The translations under genes were made by a program, and so were the position numbers. The notes below the pieces were generated by a model, which had not been told where the DNA came from, made no database searches, and was given only the letters and a program-made list of their open reading frames with translations. From Aalborg-AAW-1 sp964458335 (lineage in GTDB: Bacteria; Patescibacteriota; Gracilibacteria; Absconditabacterales; Absconditicoccaceae), in the NCBI GenBank assembly GCA_964458335.1, contig CAYWIJ010000007.1, forward strand, positions 1 to 54,980: 54,980 nucleotides of DNA, given 5' to 3'. Shown here piece by piece: positions 8,772-18,347 of the stretch (position 1 is the stretch's first letter; every line of letters begins with the position of its first letter).

Positions 8772-10301
8772 CTAAAAAAATGTCTTATTTTTTCTGACTT
8801 TGATACCCAAATAACCAAGTATTTCACGAACGAAAGTATTACCTGCATTCTTAGTCAGATCTCTTACTATTTTACTCTTCCCTATTTGAAAAAGAACAGA
8901 TGATTCTGATTTTTTGGTGTTTTTTGAAGATGATGATGAAGAGGATATTGGAGATTCAAATTTTTTACTCAAGATTTCTGTTGCACTTTCTCTATTGATT
9001 TCTTGATTATAGTATTGTACAAGAGTTGATGTAGTGAAAAATCAATGTAATTCTTCAGTAGTAAGAATATCCATTCTAGATGATGGAGTATAGTTGTAGA
9101 CATGAGCAAGTGGAGTAGGGATACCTTTGGGATTCAGTGTAGTAAAGAGAATTTCTCCTACTCACAATGATGTGATGAGTTCATTCGTTTTATAAAATTC
9201 AGTGATAGGGTAGTTTTCACCAGCAGTTTTCAAAGCTTTACGATCTCTTTCTGTAAATGCTCTGAGTGCATGTTGGATTTTTGTCCCCAATTGACTGAGA
9301 ATTGGAGCTGGAATATCATCAGGGAGTTGGGTACAGAAAAAAATTCCTACTCCTTTCGATCTGATGAGCTTGATCATGATTTCGATCTGTTGTTGGAGTG
9401 CTGGTGAAGCGAGTTGAAAGAGGAGATGTGCTTCATCAATAATCATAACAAGTTTTGGTTTTTTGACATCACCTTCTTCAGGAAGATTTGTATATAATTC
9501 AGCTAATATACCTAATATTGCAGTACAGAAAAGATTGGGTTTGCTCTGACTGTCTTCGAGTTTGAAGATAGTAATTCTTCATTCTCACTTACTATTCACG
9601 TAGAGTAAGTCCTTGATATCAAGACTTGGTTCTCAGAAGAGTTGTTTGCCTCATTGTTGCTCAAGAGTGATTGTTTTTCTGAGGATAACACTCAGTGTAC
9701 TGGGTGAAAGAAGCCCATAATCAGATGCAAAATTTTCATTGATATCTTTTTGACTCAAATATTTGAGAACTGACTGAAGGTCTTCAAGATCAAGGAGAGC
9801 TAGTCCTTCACGATCACAGTAGAGAAAAATAGCTGACAATGCACTGCTCTGTGTGTCATTGAGTTCTAACATCTGTGCAAGCATCAGCGGTCCAAGTTCT
9901 ACGATGGTCGTTCTTCGTTGATATCAAGTCTTCCCAGCCAGTGACATAAATTCAGCATCAAATCAACGAGGAGAATATTCTTTCTTTAACAGCAAATATC
10001 TCTCCAAAATAAAATCCTGAGTTTCACCAGAGACGGCCAGTCAGGAAATATCTCCTTTCATATCCATCACTAACGTTGGTATACCAGCGAGAGAACATCA
10101 TTCTACAAGAAGTTGGACAGTTTTAGTTTTACCAGTTCCCGTTGCTCAGGCGATAAGACCGTGTCTATTCAACATTGATAATGGTATCCCAACTTGAATA
10201 TCTGTCACAGTATCTCCATATTTTGCTTGTCAAAGAGTTATTTTTGGTAAAAAATTGTATCACTGACTGAGTTGGGTGTTGAAGGTTTCTAAAGTGGACA
10301 T
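8772..10301 (-). CDS. HerA/YjgR-like ATPase (DUF853 family)
   Basis: 509-residue FtsK/HerA-superfamily ATPase of the YjgR/DUF853 type. Opens MSTLETFNTQLSQGYNFLPK; Walker A GATGTGKTKT at 52-61, whose first glycine is TGA; VMDMKGDISGLA near 80; Walker B VMIIDEAHLL near 286; sensor FFCTQLPDDIPAPIL; arginine region RAFTERDRKAL. The C-terminus is Ser/Lys-rich (SSSSSSSKNTKKSE) followed by a short basic tail. Members are predicted DNA-translocating or membrane-associated ATPases; no NurA partner is nearby, so its job is unknown. Upstream lie a repeat element and a small membrane protein on the same strand. Confidence 0.88.
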
Positions 10302-10330
10302 TATTTGGGTTGATGAAATCTAAAATATGT

Positions 10331-10423
10331 GTCATTACGAGGTACGAAGCAATCTATTGTGACTTGTATGGATTGCTTCTTCGCCACGATAGTATTTCCA
10401 ATAAAGTGGCTCATCGCAATGAC
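10331..10423. repeat. Dispersed palindromic element (full copy)
   Basis: Begins GTCATTACGAGGTACGAAGC, contains GGATTGCTTCTTCGCCACGA and ends TCATCGCAATGAC. Same arms as the copies in elp3, dnaG, 3933-4018 and 43369-43469. It sits between two minus-strand genes and ends five bases from the stop of the upstream gene. Confidence 0.8.
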
Positions 10424-10427
10424 GGAT

Positions 10428-10745
10428 TTATTCTCCCCACAATTCAGTTTTACTCTTCTGATAATACTCTAATCTTTCTTGTAAAACAGATGCATTGACT
10501 GATCCAGAACTAGTAATAATTCCTGTCGTATAGAGTCCTGAAAGTTGTTCTGCTGGAGTCTGTAAATATGGTTCAAGATCACTATGTTTGGGTTGTGCAT
10601 CGAGAATCTTAAGAAGAGCTTCTTTGAGTTCAATTTTTGATGTCGCATAATAATTAGCTCCCCAAATTGTATAGGTCACTGCTACTCGTCCTAATCAGAA
10701 TGCAAGTCAGAGAATGATGATAATTTTGGCGATAGTTTTTTTCAT
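10428..10745 (-). CDS. Small exported or membrane-anchored protein
   Basis: 105 residues. MKKTIAKIIIILGLAFGLGR is a signal peptide or anchor in which two glycines are TGA. The rest (KIELKEALLKILDAQPKHSD, LQTPAEQLSGLYTTGIITSS, SVLQERLEYYQKSKTE) looks like a small helical extracytoplasmic domain. No recognised family. The stop TAA is next to the repeat element at 10331-10423. Confidence 0.7.
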
Positions 10746-10822
10746 ACCAAAAACGATATGGAAAATAAAATAATTATCCGTATACTATGGATAATACAAG
10801 GAAATACAAGATGATTTTATTA

Positions 10823-10851
10823 TTGACTTTGATATGTATTTTGTATATAAT
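10823..10851 (+). promoter_or_regulatory. Consensus sigma-70 promoter
   Basis: TTGACT at 10823-10828, 17-bp spacer, TATAAT at 10846-10851. It leads into the four-gene plus-strand run that starts at 10889. Confidence 0.8.
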
Positions 10852-10888
10852 ATAAAATCGTAAGTTCATTAGCAAAAAAATAAAAATT

Positions 10889-11059
10889 ATGAGTAAGAAG
10901 AAAAAACACTGGAAGAAACGTTCACTCAAAGTATTAGAGCGTTATATAAAAAAACAAAACAAAAAACCTGTTACTGTATATCAATATTTTTTTGGTAATA
11001 CAGAAGCGATGAAGAAATTCATCTCACGAGAAAAATTTTTGAAAAATAAAAACAATTAA
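10889..11059 (+). CDS. Small basic protein
   Basis: 56 residues, strongly basic: MSKKKKHWKKRSLKVLERYI, then KKQNKKPVTVYQYFFGNTEA and a Lys-rich end. Could bind nucleic acid, but nothing proves it. First gene behind the consensus promoter at 10823-10851 and 8 bases before the next gene, so probably co-transcribed. Too short to be listed by most gene callers. Confidence 0.6.
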   Translation: MSKKKKHWKKRSLKVLERYIKKQNKKPVTVYQYFFGNTEAMKKFISREKFLKNKNN

Positions 11060-11067
11060 AAAATTAT

Positions 11068-11670
11068 ATGCAAAGAGAAAAAGATTATTTCTTCACCAAA
11101 ATTCAATTGGAGGAGGAAATAAGAAAAATTAAAAGAAAAAAGGCAGAGATTCTCAATCTAGAAATAGATGAGGAATCAGAGAACGTATTGTTTATCATAC
11201 AGTATAATGATAAGACAAAAGATATGTTAACTTTACCTTTTTCAGAGATCGAGAGGTTTATGAGAGTAAAAGGAGGTAAGATTTTTCATATCAAATCTAT
11301 TAAAAAAGAAGATGACTTTGGTGTGAAGATTACTTGCTATACTATTCAACATAGTATTTGGGAATCTGAACATAGATTGATTATTTTACAACTTACCATC
11401 GCAATGATAGAATTATTGAATGATCATTCAAATAAAGAAAGCATACGATTTTCTATCGAGATGAAAAAGAAAAGTAATGAATATAAATCTTTTCTCAATA
11501 GATTATCCTCTCAAATGAGGAAAAAAATAAAAGATAATCTCGATCTACTGATTCCTTTAGTAGATTTAGTAGAAATTATTGCTGATCAAAGCAATAATAC
11601 AACAGTACAAGATCTTCTTATTGAAAAAAAAGAAGATATAAAAAAAATTCAACAACAACTCAAAAATTAA
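11068..11670 (+). CDS. Hypothetical coiled-coil-like protein
   Basis: 200 residues, no TGA needed. N-terminal helix rich in Lys/Glu (KIQLEEEIRKIKRKKAEILN), a beta-rich middle (ENVLFIIQYNDKTKDMLTLP, KGGKIFHIKSIKKEDDFGVK) and a helical C-terminus (SSQMRKKIKDNLDLLIPLVD). No signal peptide or membrane span. Not recognised. Second of four closely packed small genes. Confidence 0.75.
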   Translation: MQREKDYFFTKIQLEEEIRKIKRKKAEILNLEIDEESENVLFIIQYNDKTKDMLTLPFSEIERFMRVKGGKIFHIKSIKKEDDFGVKITCYTIQHSIWESEHRLIILQLTIAMIELLNDHSNKESIRFSIEMKKKSNEYKSFLNRLSSQMRKKIKDNLDLLIPLVDLVEIIADQSNNTTVQDLLIEKKEDIKKIQQQLKN

Positions 11671-11674
11671 AAAA

Positions 11675-11911
11675 ATGTCAGAAAAAGAAAAAATTATGGA
11701 TATCTTTGAGGAATTACTTGAGATTCAAGTAAATATGAATCCGAGACTATACAATAGATCAATGTATACTCGGCTAAATACTAAAAATATACTACAAGTA
11801 GATGTTTTCTTTCAAGGAATGAGAGAAAATACCTATAGTATAGATTCTCAAGAAAAACTTGAGGAATTTAAAAAAATATATCAAGAATATATACCAATAC
11901 CAAAAAAATGA
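11675..11911 (+). CDS. Hypothetical small protein
   Basis: 78 residues: MSEKEKIMDIFEELLEIQVN then KNILQVDVFFQGMRENTYSI and a helical tail. Starts four bases after the previous stop, and its TGA-like end overlaps the next start (ATGA arrangement at 11908-11911, where the stop used is TGA in the standard code). Because code 25 reads TGA as glycine, the frame may instead run on: after AAA AAA TGA the code-25 frame continues AAA AAA ATA ATA ATT TTA ATT ATA and so on. The intended end is therefore uncertain, unlike every other gene here. Not recognised. Confidence 0.5.
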   Translation: MSEKEKIMDIFEELLEIQVNMNPRLYNRSMYTRLNTKNILQVDVFFQGMRENTYSIDSQEKLEEFKKIYQEYIPIPKK

Positions 11912-12303
11912 AAAAAATAATAATTTTAATTATATTATTTATAACGATGATTGTGATAAAATCACAATCATCAGAAGAAGAAAATTATCAAAAAGTCTTA
12001 AAAGACTTTCACGAAAAATCTAATGAATATGCTGTGGATATATTAAACGCAGCATTTTCAAAAGATATAAAACACAAAACTTGTGTTGTGATGGTAGAAA
12101 ATACCACACAATGCAATATTGTAGTCCTGATCAGCAATGATCAAGGACAAGAATGGAAAATTCCTGTACCAAGAGAGGGATCGCAAAGTATCCCAATCTC
12201 TAAAGGGATATACAATGTATCTTCAACGATATGTGGTGTCGAATATCGGCGTCAAAAAAAAATTGTTGATAATACGTTAATTAAATTAAAATTAAACTAT
12301 TAA
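11908..12303 (+). CDS. Small secreted or membrane-anchored protein
   Basis: 131 residues. MKKIIILIILFITMIVIKSQ is a signal peptide or anchor. The rest is a small domain with three cysteines (KTCVVMVENTTQCNIVVLIS, ISKGIYNVSSTICGVEYRRQ) and a predicted beta-sandwich feel. Not recognised. The ATG overlaps the end of the upstream frame by four bases. Last gene of the cluster, followed by a terminator. No TGA codons inside. Confidence 0.7.
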   Translation: MKKIIILIILFITMIVIKSQSSEEENYQKVLKDFHEKSNEYAVDILNAAFSKDIKHKTCVVMVENTTQCNIVVLISNDQGQEWKIPVPREGSQSIPISKGIYNVSSTICGVEYRRQKKIVDNTLIKLKLNY

Positions 12304-12331
12304 AATAAAAATTTTTATAAAAAAAATACAT

Positions 12332-12363
12332 AAGCCATTGGATTTTCCTTTGGCTTTTTTTTG
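12332..12363 (+). terminator. Intrinsic terminator
   Basis: Hairpin AAGCCA - TTGGATTTTCCT - TTGGCTT followed by eight T, after the gene ending at 12303. Confidence 0.75.
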
Positions 12364-12374
12364 TTCTGTAATTT

Positions 12375-13601
12375 TTATTTAATATAATACAAATACAGAT
12401 GTTCTTTAGATAAGAGTGGAAGTAATGCATGAATTTCCTCTTTTGTAACAGCTTCATATGATTTCATAATCTCTTCGAGATTATTCACTTCGTTGTAGAG
12501 GAGGAAATCACTTCCAATAAATTCTGCCATTTCATCGCTACTTTCGATGCCCATCTGAAGTTTACCTATCAGATAGGACTTTGCATTCGCAAGTTCTTCA
12601 TCAGTGATACCTTCGTTGACAAATTTCTCTATCTCTTCATAGATTTTATTGAGTCAGAATTCAAATTTTTCTTTACTAATCCCTGCACGTATCATAAACA
12701 AACCATCATGCTCTGATGAACTATGTCTTGCACTAATATAGTAACATAATCATTGTTTTTCACGGATATTTTGGAATAATCTTGATGACATATTCCCTCC
12801 TAAAATAGTAGAAAGTAGTTTGGCTGCATAATATCTTGACTCTTCTTTATAAGGAAATGTTGGAACTGCAATGATAAGATGATTTTGTTCAGTTCATTTA
12901 TCATAAAAAGAAGTGTGTTCTAACGGAAGTGAGCGTCTGTATGGTTCTGCTCATCCTGACTTAGTTTGTCCAAGTCCTGCAAACACTTCACTAATCTGCT
13001 CTTCCAGAGCTGTCTGATCTTCTATTTTTCAAGCTATTACAAGGATCATATTATCTTTGGTATAGAGTGCTTGTTGATGATGGAAGAGATCTTCACGAGT
13101 GAACGACATGACATTCTCTTCTGGTCATAAAATTGTCCGACCATAGGGATTATCACCAAAATATCGTGTATTTCGTTGCTCGCTCACGAGCGCTTGTGGA
13201 TTATCTTCATACATTTTTATCTCTTGGACGACAACATTTTTTTCTCTTTCCATTTCTTCTTGAGGAAATTGTGCATCGATCATCATATCTGAGAGGACAT
13301 CAATAGCTTTAGAAGTATGTTGAGGTGGACATTTTACATAATATGAAGCGATCTCATCACCTGTATAGGCATTAAATTCTCCACCAAACGACTCAACTGC
13401 TTGTGCCACAATCGCTGGTGTGGAATATTTTTTACCTCCTTTAAAAAACATATGTTCGAGAAAGTGACTAATACCATTCGTCCTTCTATTTTCATAAATG
13501 GATCCAGCTTTCACAAAGAGTTGTACTGTCGTAGAATAGGTATCATTCATAGGTAAAAAAATGGTTGTCAGACCAGAAAGAGATTGAGTATCAATATTCA
13601 T
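12375..13601 (-). CDS. M16 family zinc metallopeptidase (processing-peptidase-like)
   Basis: 408 residues, the size of single-half M16B enzymes. Inverted zinc motif HFLEH at 46-50 (ISHFLEHMFFKGG), with the downstream acidic ligand region EREKNVVVQEIKMYEDNP. Second half retains the non-catalytic fold with GLGQTKSGGAEPYRR, LGGNMSSRLFQNIREKQGLC and YYISARHSS. Likely degrades or processes peptides; bacterial members are cytoplasmic or periplasmic, and no signal peptide is visible here. TGA supplies glycines such as the one before PEENVMSF. Start ATG 13599-13601, matching the family opening L..GL...FLPM. No second M16 gene is adjacent, so it may be a homodimer. Confidence 0.92.
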
Positions 13602-13925
13602 AGTTTAGAATTGAAAATTAAAAATTAAGAATTGAAAATTACTATAGTGGTTTGTGGTTTTTTTGCAATAAGAAAAACCTCCCCAAATTAAAAACAAGAG
13701 GAGGTCAAACAAAAATTCAAAAGTAAATTCAAAAATAAACTATGAAAACTCCCAAAATTATGGGAAACAAAACTATGAAAAATTTAATTTATGATATTTT
13801 ATTTTTGATACTTGTATCATACTGATATTCTTCATAAAAATCAAGAGAAAAAAGTCCTCAAAAATTTGCTTTTTTTAGAAAATAGAGTAAAATTAGGACA
13901 GTTTTATATCATATATGGTGATAAT
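13602..13925. other. Intergenic region with AT-rich repeats and a GC-rich hairpin
   Basis: 324 bases between divergent genes. 13610-13645 is simple AT-rich repeat (AAAATTAAAAATTAAGAATT type). 13677-13705 can fold: ACCTCC ... GGAGGT, and on the minus strand the hairpin is followed by five T, so it could terminate or attenuate transcription toward the M16 gene. A second weak hairpin CCCAAAATTATGGG lies near 13751-13764. I see no RNA gene. Confidence 0.5.
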
Positions 13926-14486
13926 ATGGCATTAGAAGGAGAACAACACTATGAAAATAATATAGATAATGTGAGTGATACTCAAACAGAAGTTTCCGAA
14001 TCTGGTGTAGACTTTTCTTGATTAGAAGAGGTGAATACTACTGAGTGAGCAGGAGAATATTTTACTGAAAAAACTGAAGAATTAAAAGATGAAATATATC
14101 AACAAAATCCAGAAACTTACAATCAAAAAGATTTTACACGGGATGAAAAAACAGAAACAGTATCATATAAATACAATATATGAGATCATGAAGTTACAGT
14201 ATATATTCAACTTCTAAAAAACAAAATACAAATATCACTTGATGGCTCAAATAGAAATGCATGGTTTAATTGGAAAGAAAAAGAGAAGAAGATCGATGTA
14301 TGATACAAAGATATTAGTAAAATACCTTACATAATGCGTGATATATTTGAAGATGGATTTACATATCAAGACGGTATACTTGAAAGGAATAAAGCTACTG
14401 TAAAAAGTAATTATTATGAAACGCTTAATAAAGTAGAAAATAAAGCAAAGAGTGCTGTCAATATACTAAAAAAACACATCAAATAA
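13926..14486 (+). CDS. Hypothetical acidic protein
   Basis: 186 residues from ATG 13926 (MALEGEQHYENNIDNVSDTQ), stop TAA. The N-terminal half is acidic and disordered-looking (EVSESGVDFSGLEEVNTTEG); the C-terminal half looks folded (ETVSYKYNIGDHEVTVYIQL, KNKIQISLDGSNRNAWFNWK, DISKIPYIMRDIFEDGFTYQ). No signal or membrane segment. Not recognised. The frame is open upstream to a TTG at 13812, but that stretch is low-complexity, so the ATG is preferred. Several TGA glycines. Confidence 0.65.
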
Positions 14487-14505
14487 TTTTACATATAGTA
14501 CAACT

Positions 14506-14742
14506 ATGTCTCTCAAAAAAACTCTCTATCTTATTCTTACTATGATATTCTTAGTAGTATTCTCTGTAGTAGTATACGAATTGTGTATATTATCATCAGT
14601 ATCAGTTGAACAATCAGTAATGATAATTGGTATATTGTTGTGTGTCGTTGGAGGATATGGGCTATGACAATATCGATGGCGTATGGTCTATATTGAAAAA
14701 AGACATTTCAAACATTGTAGAAAACGATTTTCAAAAAAATAA
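14506..14742 (+). CDS. Small membrane protein (two spans)
   Basis: 78 residues: MSLKKTLYLILTMIFLVVFS begins span one, SVMIIGILLCVVGGYGLGQY is span two, then a basic cytosolic tail RWRMVYIEKRHFKHCRKRFS. Starts 20 bases after the upstream stop and precedes a strong terminator. One TGA glycine. Function unknown. Confidence 0.65.
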
Positions 14743-14748
14743 TCTCTT

Positions 14749-14772
14749 ACCATCATTGTGATGGTTTTTTTT
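14749..14772 (+). terminator. Intrinsic terminator
   Basis: ACCATCA - TTG - TGATGGT with a run of T after it, separating the small membrane gene from gyrB. Confidence 0.8.
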
Positions 14773-14844
14773 ATTTCTCTTGAAATGTTACATTAAAATG
14801 ATATACTGTATTGATAACTTATTTCTTAATCCATACTAATAACT

Positions 14845-16782
14845 ATGTCAGAACACACTACTTTTCATAATGATTTAGATGCGCAACATTATGACGCCTC
14901 ACATATTAAAGTCTTAGAAGGACTTGAACCCGTACGTCAGAGACCAGGTATGTATATCGGTTCTACTGACATCAAAGGACTTCATCATATGATCCAAGAA
15001 ATCGTAGATAATGGAGTGGATGAAGCGATCGCAGGATATTGTACTCATATTACGACGATTATTCATACTGATGGATCAGTGACAGTCTATGACAATGGTC
15101 GTGGAATGCCTGTCGATATCCATGCAAAAACTTGAAAATCTGCAGTGGAAACGATCCTTACGGTCCTTCATGCAGGAGGTAAATTTGAAAAATCTGCTTA
15201 TAAAGTATCAGGAGGATTGCACGGAGTAGGAGCATCAGTAGTGAATGCGCTTTCTGAATATCTTGAAGTCACTGTCCACAAAAATGGTAAACAATATTTC
15301 CAAAAATTTGAAAGAGGGAAACCAATAGCTGATCTTAAAGAGATGGGAGATACCGATGTCAATGGTACGACAATTCGTTTCAAACCAGATCATTTGATGT
15401 TTGAAACACTAGAGTTTGGTCTCAGTACAGAAATCGCAAGGATGAAAAATGCCGCTTACCTGACACCATGAGTGACCTTTACATTAGTGGATGAAAGGGT
15501 AGGATATCATGAAAGATTCTGTTTTGAAGGAGGTATCAAGACATGGTTAGGAAATCTTGTAGACGATCAAGAAATTGTATCACAACCACATTATCTTGAA
15601 GTGGAAGGAAAAGAGATTCTTGTCGAATGTGCATTCCAATTTTTAAATACAACGAATGAAAATCTTCTTTCTTTTGTAAATAATATCCCAACTCGTGATC
15701 ATGGTACTCATGTCGTAGGATTTAAAGAGGCACTTCTCAGACGTATCAATGAACTTGTGAAAGAAAAAGATAAATTCAACAAAAAACTCGGAGAATTTAC
15801 TCTTCAAGATATTTCTGATGGATTATATGCTATCGTAACTGTGAAAATTCCTGAACCACAATTTCAAGGTCAGACGAAAGGAAGATTGGGAAATAGTTAT
15901 GTAAAAACGCAGATGGATAAAATTATCTATAACTATATTACTGACTTCTTTACAAAACAACCACAAGAATTTGATAGAATATTTGAGAAAATTGAGCTCA
16001 GTGCAAGAGCAAGATTAGCAGCAGTGATTGCAAAAGAATCTATTATTAGAAAAAATGTACTTTCAGGAAGTCCACTTCCAGGTAAACTTGCTGATTGTCG
16101 TCGTAGAGGAAAAAATGGTACAGAGTTATTTTTAGTGGAAGGAGATTCTGCGTGAGGTACAGCCAAACAAGGACGTGATAGTGAATTTCAAGCAATATTA
16201 CCACTCAGAGGTAAAGTATTGAATACTGAACAAGCTCATATACAGAAAGTGTTAGCTAATAATGAAGTAAAATCACTTCTGACTGCTATTGGAGCTGGGA
16301 TGAAAGATGCATTTGACCCAGAACAGATGAGATATGAGAGAATTATTGTGATGACAGATGCTGATGTAGACGGAGCACATATCAAGACATTACTTCTTAC
16401 GTTCTTCTTCCGTTATATGAGGCCTTTGATTGAACATGGACATCTCTTTATTGCCTGTCCTCCTATTTATAAGATTAGTCAAGGAAAAAAAGAACAATAT
16501 TTCTATCCACCGATTGAAAGTCCAGATGCTGCTATTATTTTAGGATGATTTGATCCAAATAAGTCATATGAAGTACAGAGATATAAAGGACTTGGAGAAA
16601 TGAATGCAGAACAATTAGGCGATACAACCATGAATCCTGCTACGAGGATGATGTTCCAAATTACTGTTGATGAAGCAGAAGAAGCAGATAAACTCTTCCG
16701 TATTTTGATGTGAGAAGATGTATGACAGAGAAGACAGTTTATTATGACCCATGCAAAAGGAGTAAAAGAGATTGATTTATAA
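14845..16782 (+). CDS. gyrB: DNA gyrase subunit B
   Basis: ATPase subunit of gyrase, introduces negative supercoils with GyrA. 645 residues, the usual length. GHKL ATPase: LEPVRQRPGMYIGS near 27-40, EIVDNGVDEA at 52-61, DNGRGMPVDIH, and the ATP lid KVSGGLHGVGASVVNALS. TOPRIM: EGDSAGG near 432 and MTDADVDGAHIKTLLLTFFF near 503; C-terminal RYKGLGEMNAEQL and FIMTHAKGVKEIDL. Six TGA codons occur (15133, 15469, 16153, 16546, 16711, 16723), all at family glycines, one within the catalytic EGDSAGG motif. This gene is the clearest proof of the UGA=Gly code. gyrA is not in the window. Confidence 0.98.
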
Positions 16783-16822
16783 GATTATATTTATTATATT
16801 CTATGTATTATTTTAGTTTGTA

Positions 16823-17116
16823 ATGAGCACACTCATGAAAAATCGAATTCGAGCAATTATTGTCATAGTAATTCTTATTGCTTGATATCTTATGTATCAC
16901 GATAACCAAAACATGCAACAAGCGATAGATGCTCTTGATAAAACAGCAGAAAATACTGTAATTCAACATAATATACCAACTACTACTGTAGAAACTTGAG
17001 TAGTCGAAATTATGTCTGGAGATGAAAGTCTTTCAGGTACTCAAGCTCCTGATTTTGTCGATGGTGCAATAGAAGCATCTATTGATGTTGCAGCTCAAAC
17101 GACTTCTGCTGAATAA
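16823..17116 (+). CDS. Small membrane-anchored protein
   Basis: 97 residues from ATG 16823; an internal ATG at codon 5 is possible. One span (RIRAIIVIVILIAGYLMY) followed by an acidic, Thr-rich extracytoplasmic tail (TTTVETGVVEIMSGDESLSG, PDFVDGAIEASIDVAAQTTS). Two glycines are TGA. Forty bases after gyrB and before two hairpins; may be co-transcribed with gyrB. Function unknown. Confidence 0.65.
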
Positions 17117-17162
17117 TACAAAAGATGTCAGAAGATAGTGCAGAAAATATCAGAAAATTGTC

Positions 17163-17182
17163 ATTCCTGTGAAGACAGGAAT
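17163..17182 (+). other. Perfect 8-bp hairpin
   Basis: ATTCCTGT - GAAG - ACAGGAAT, a perfect stem with a GNRA-like loop but no T-run directly after it. It may be an RNA stabiliser or part of a two-hairpin terminator with 17211-17234. Confidence 0.5.
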
Positions 17183-17210
17183 CTCTCCTAATTGATGACA
17201 AAAATATCTT

Positions 17211-17234
17211 ATCCTTCTTAGGAAGGATTTTTTT
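17211..17234 (+). terminator. Intrinsic terminator
   Basis: ATCCTTC - TTAG - GAAGGAT followed by a T-run; ends transcription of the gyrB-side genes before the miaA promoter. Confidence 0.8.
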
Positions 17235-17236
17235 GT

Positions 17237-17265
17237 TTGAAAAAACATACACTATTCTGTATAGT
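17237..17265 (+). promoter_or_regulatory. miaA promoter, likely leaderless
   Basis: TTGAAA at 17237-17242, 17-bp spacer, TATAGT at 17260-17265. The miaA ATG is at 17272, about where transcription would start, so the mRNA probably has no 5' leader and no Shine-Dalgarno site. Confidence 0.65.
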
Positions 17266-17271
17266 TAATCT

Positions 17272-18270
17272 ATGAATGATCTTCAAATAAAAGAATACAT
17301 TGCTCAACTGAGAGAAATACATCCTGATCTGGTTGTAATCATCTATGGTCCAACAGCAACGGGGAAAAGCGGACTTTCACTTCGTCTGGCTGATCTTTTT
17401 GCAAAAGAAAATAATAGAGTTGAAATTATCAGTGCTGATAGTAGACAAGTCTATCGTGGGATGGATATTGGGACTGATAAAATATCTCAAGAAGATCGCA
17501 ACCGTATTCCTCATTATGCGATTGATCTCGTCGATCCTGATGAAGAATATAGTGCTCATCAACGACAGCAAGATACAAGAAAGTGGATATCTGACATCCA
17601 TGGACGTAGAAACTTAGCTATGATCGTAGGAGGTACAGGACTGTATATCGATACCATATACAAGAATTTTAATCTTCCTCAAGACGTGAAAGCAAATCGA
17701 GAGAGGAGAGCAGAACTTGATGTATTAGAACTTCAAGAACCTGGATATCTATGGAAGTATCTGAAGAGTATCGATCCCGATACTGCAGCAGAGTTTCATC
17801 CTCGCAATACCAGATATCTCATCCGTGCGATAGAAATCTATGAACAGACTGGTATCCCCAAGTCAATTATTGCACAAGAACATCCTGTAGATTATCCGTT
17901 ACTCATGATATCACTATCCAGAGATCGAGATACAACCAAAGCACTCATTAGGGCGAGAGTAGAGGAGATGATAGAGCGTGGACTGATACAAGAAGTACAA
18001 TGATTGCTTGATCAATGATATAGCTCAGAACTTCAATCTATGAATGGAATAGGGTATAGGCAGACTGTAGAAATTTTGAATTTTGAATGATGAATTATAA
18101 ATGACTCTTGAATTAAAAATTCAAAATCTAAAATTCAAAATCTCATAGACTCAATCACTCTTGCTTCTGTTCAATATGCCAAAAGACAACGCACCCGATT
18201 TCGTAGATACCAAAAAGATGCCCGTGAGCATCCGAAGGAGAAGGTATTTTATTTGGAGATAGAATTGTAA
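17272..18270 (+). CDS. miaA: tRNA dimethylallyltransferase
   Basis: Adds a dimethylallyl group to A37 of tRNAs that read codons starting with U. 332 residues, slightly long. P-loop VIIYGPTATGKSGLSLRLAD near 24-43; SADSRQVYRGMDIGTDK; PHYAIDLVDPDEEYSAHQ; VGGTGLYIDTIYK; C-terminal MNGIGYRQTVEI and YAKRQRTRFRRYQKD. TGA supplies the glycine in several loops after residue 243. Residues about 267-293 (LNFEGGIINDSGIKNSKSKI) are encoded by an AT-rich repeat at 18071-18150 that replaces and lengthens the usual loop before the YAKRQ helix. Preceded by its own promoter. Confidence 0.95.
18071..18150. repeat. AT-rich inverted repeat inside miaA
   Basis: Built of AATTTTGAATTTTGAATGAT on one side and AAAATCTAAAATTCAAAATC on the other, roughly self-complementary. 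The same kind of AT-rich sequence occurs between genes (13610-13645, 31567-31599, 37517-37545). It keeps the miaA frame. Confidence 0.6.
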
Positions 18271-18347
18271 TTTAATTGATGATTCTTTTTGTATTGACTT
18301 TTGTGTTATTTATTGATATAAATATACTTAATTCAAAAATAAAAAAT

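Noticed and set aside
10331..10423. CRISPR array or tRNA from the repeated GTCATTGCGAGG sequences
   Set aside because: Copies are scattered singly, are palindromic and have no regular spacers or cloverleaf; they are dispersed repeats.
13926..14486. Start of this gene at TTG 13812
   Set aside because: The extra 38 residues lie in AT-rich intergenic sequence with no coding character; the ATG at 13926 gives a reasonable protein.
14845..16782. Widespread frameshifts or pseudogene decay breaking gyrB, miaA, virB4 and others
   Set aside because: All breaks are TGA, never TAA or TAG, stay in phase and fall on conserved glycines. Decay would give mixed stops and phase changes.
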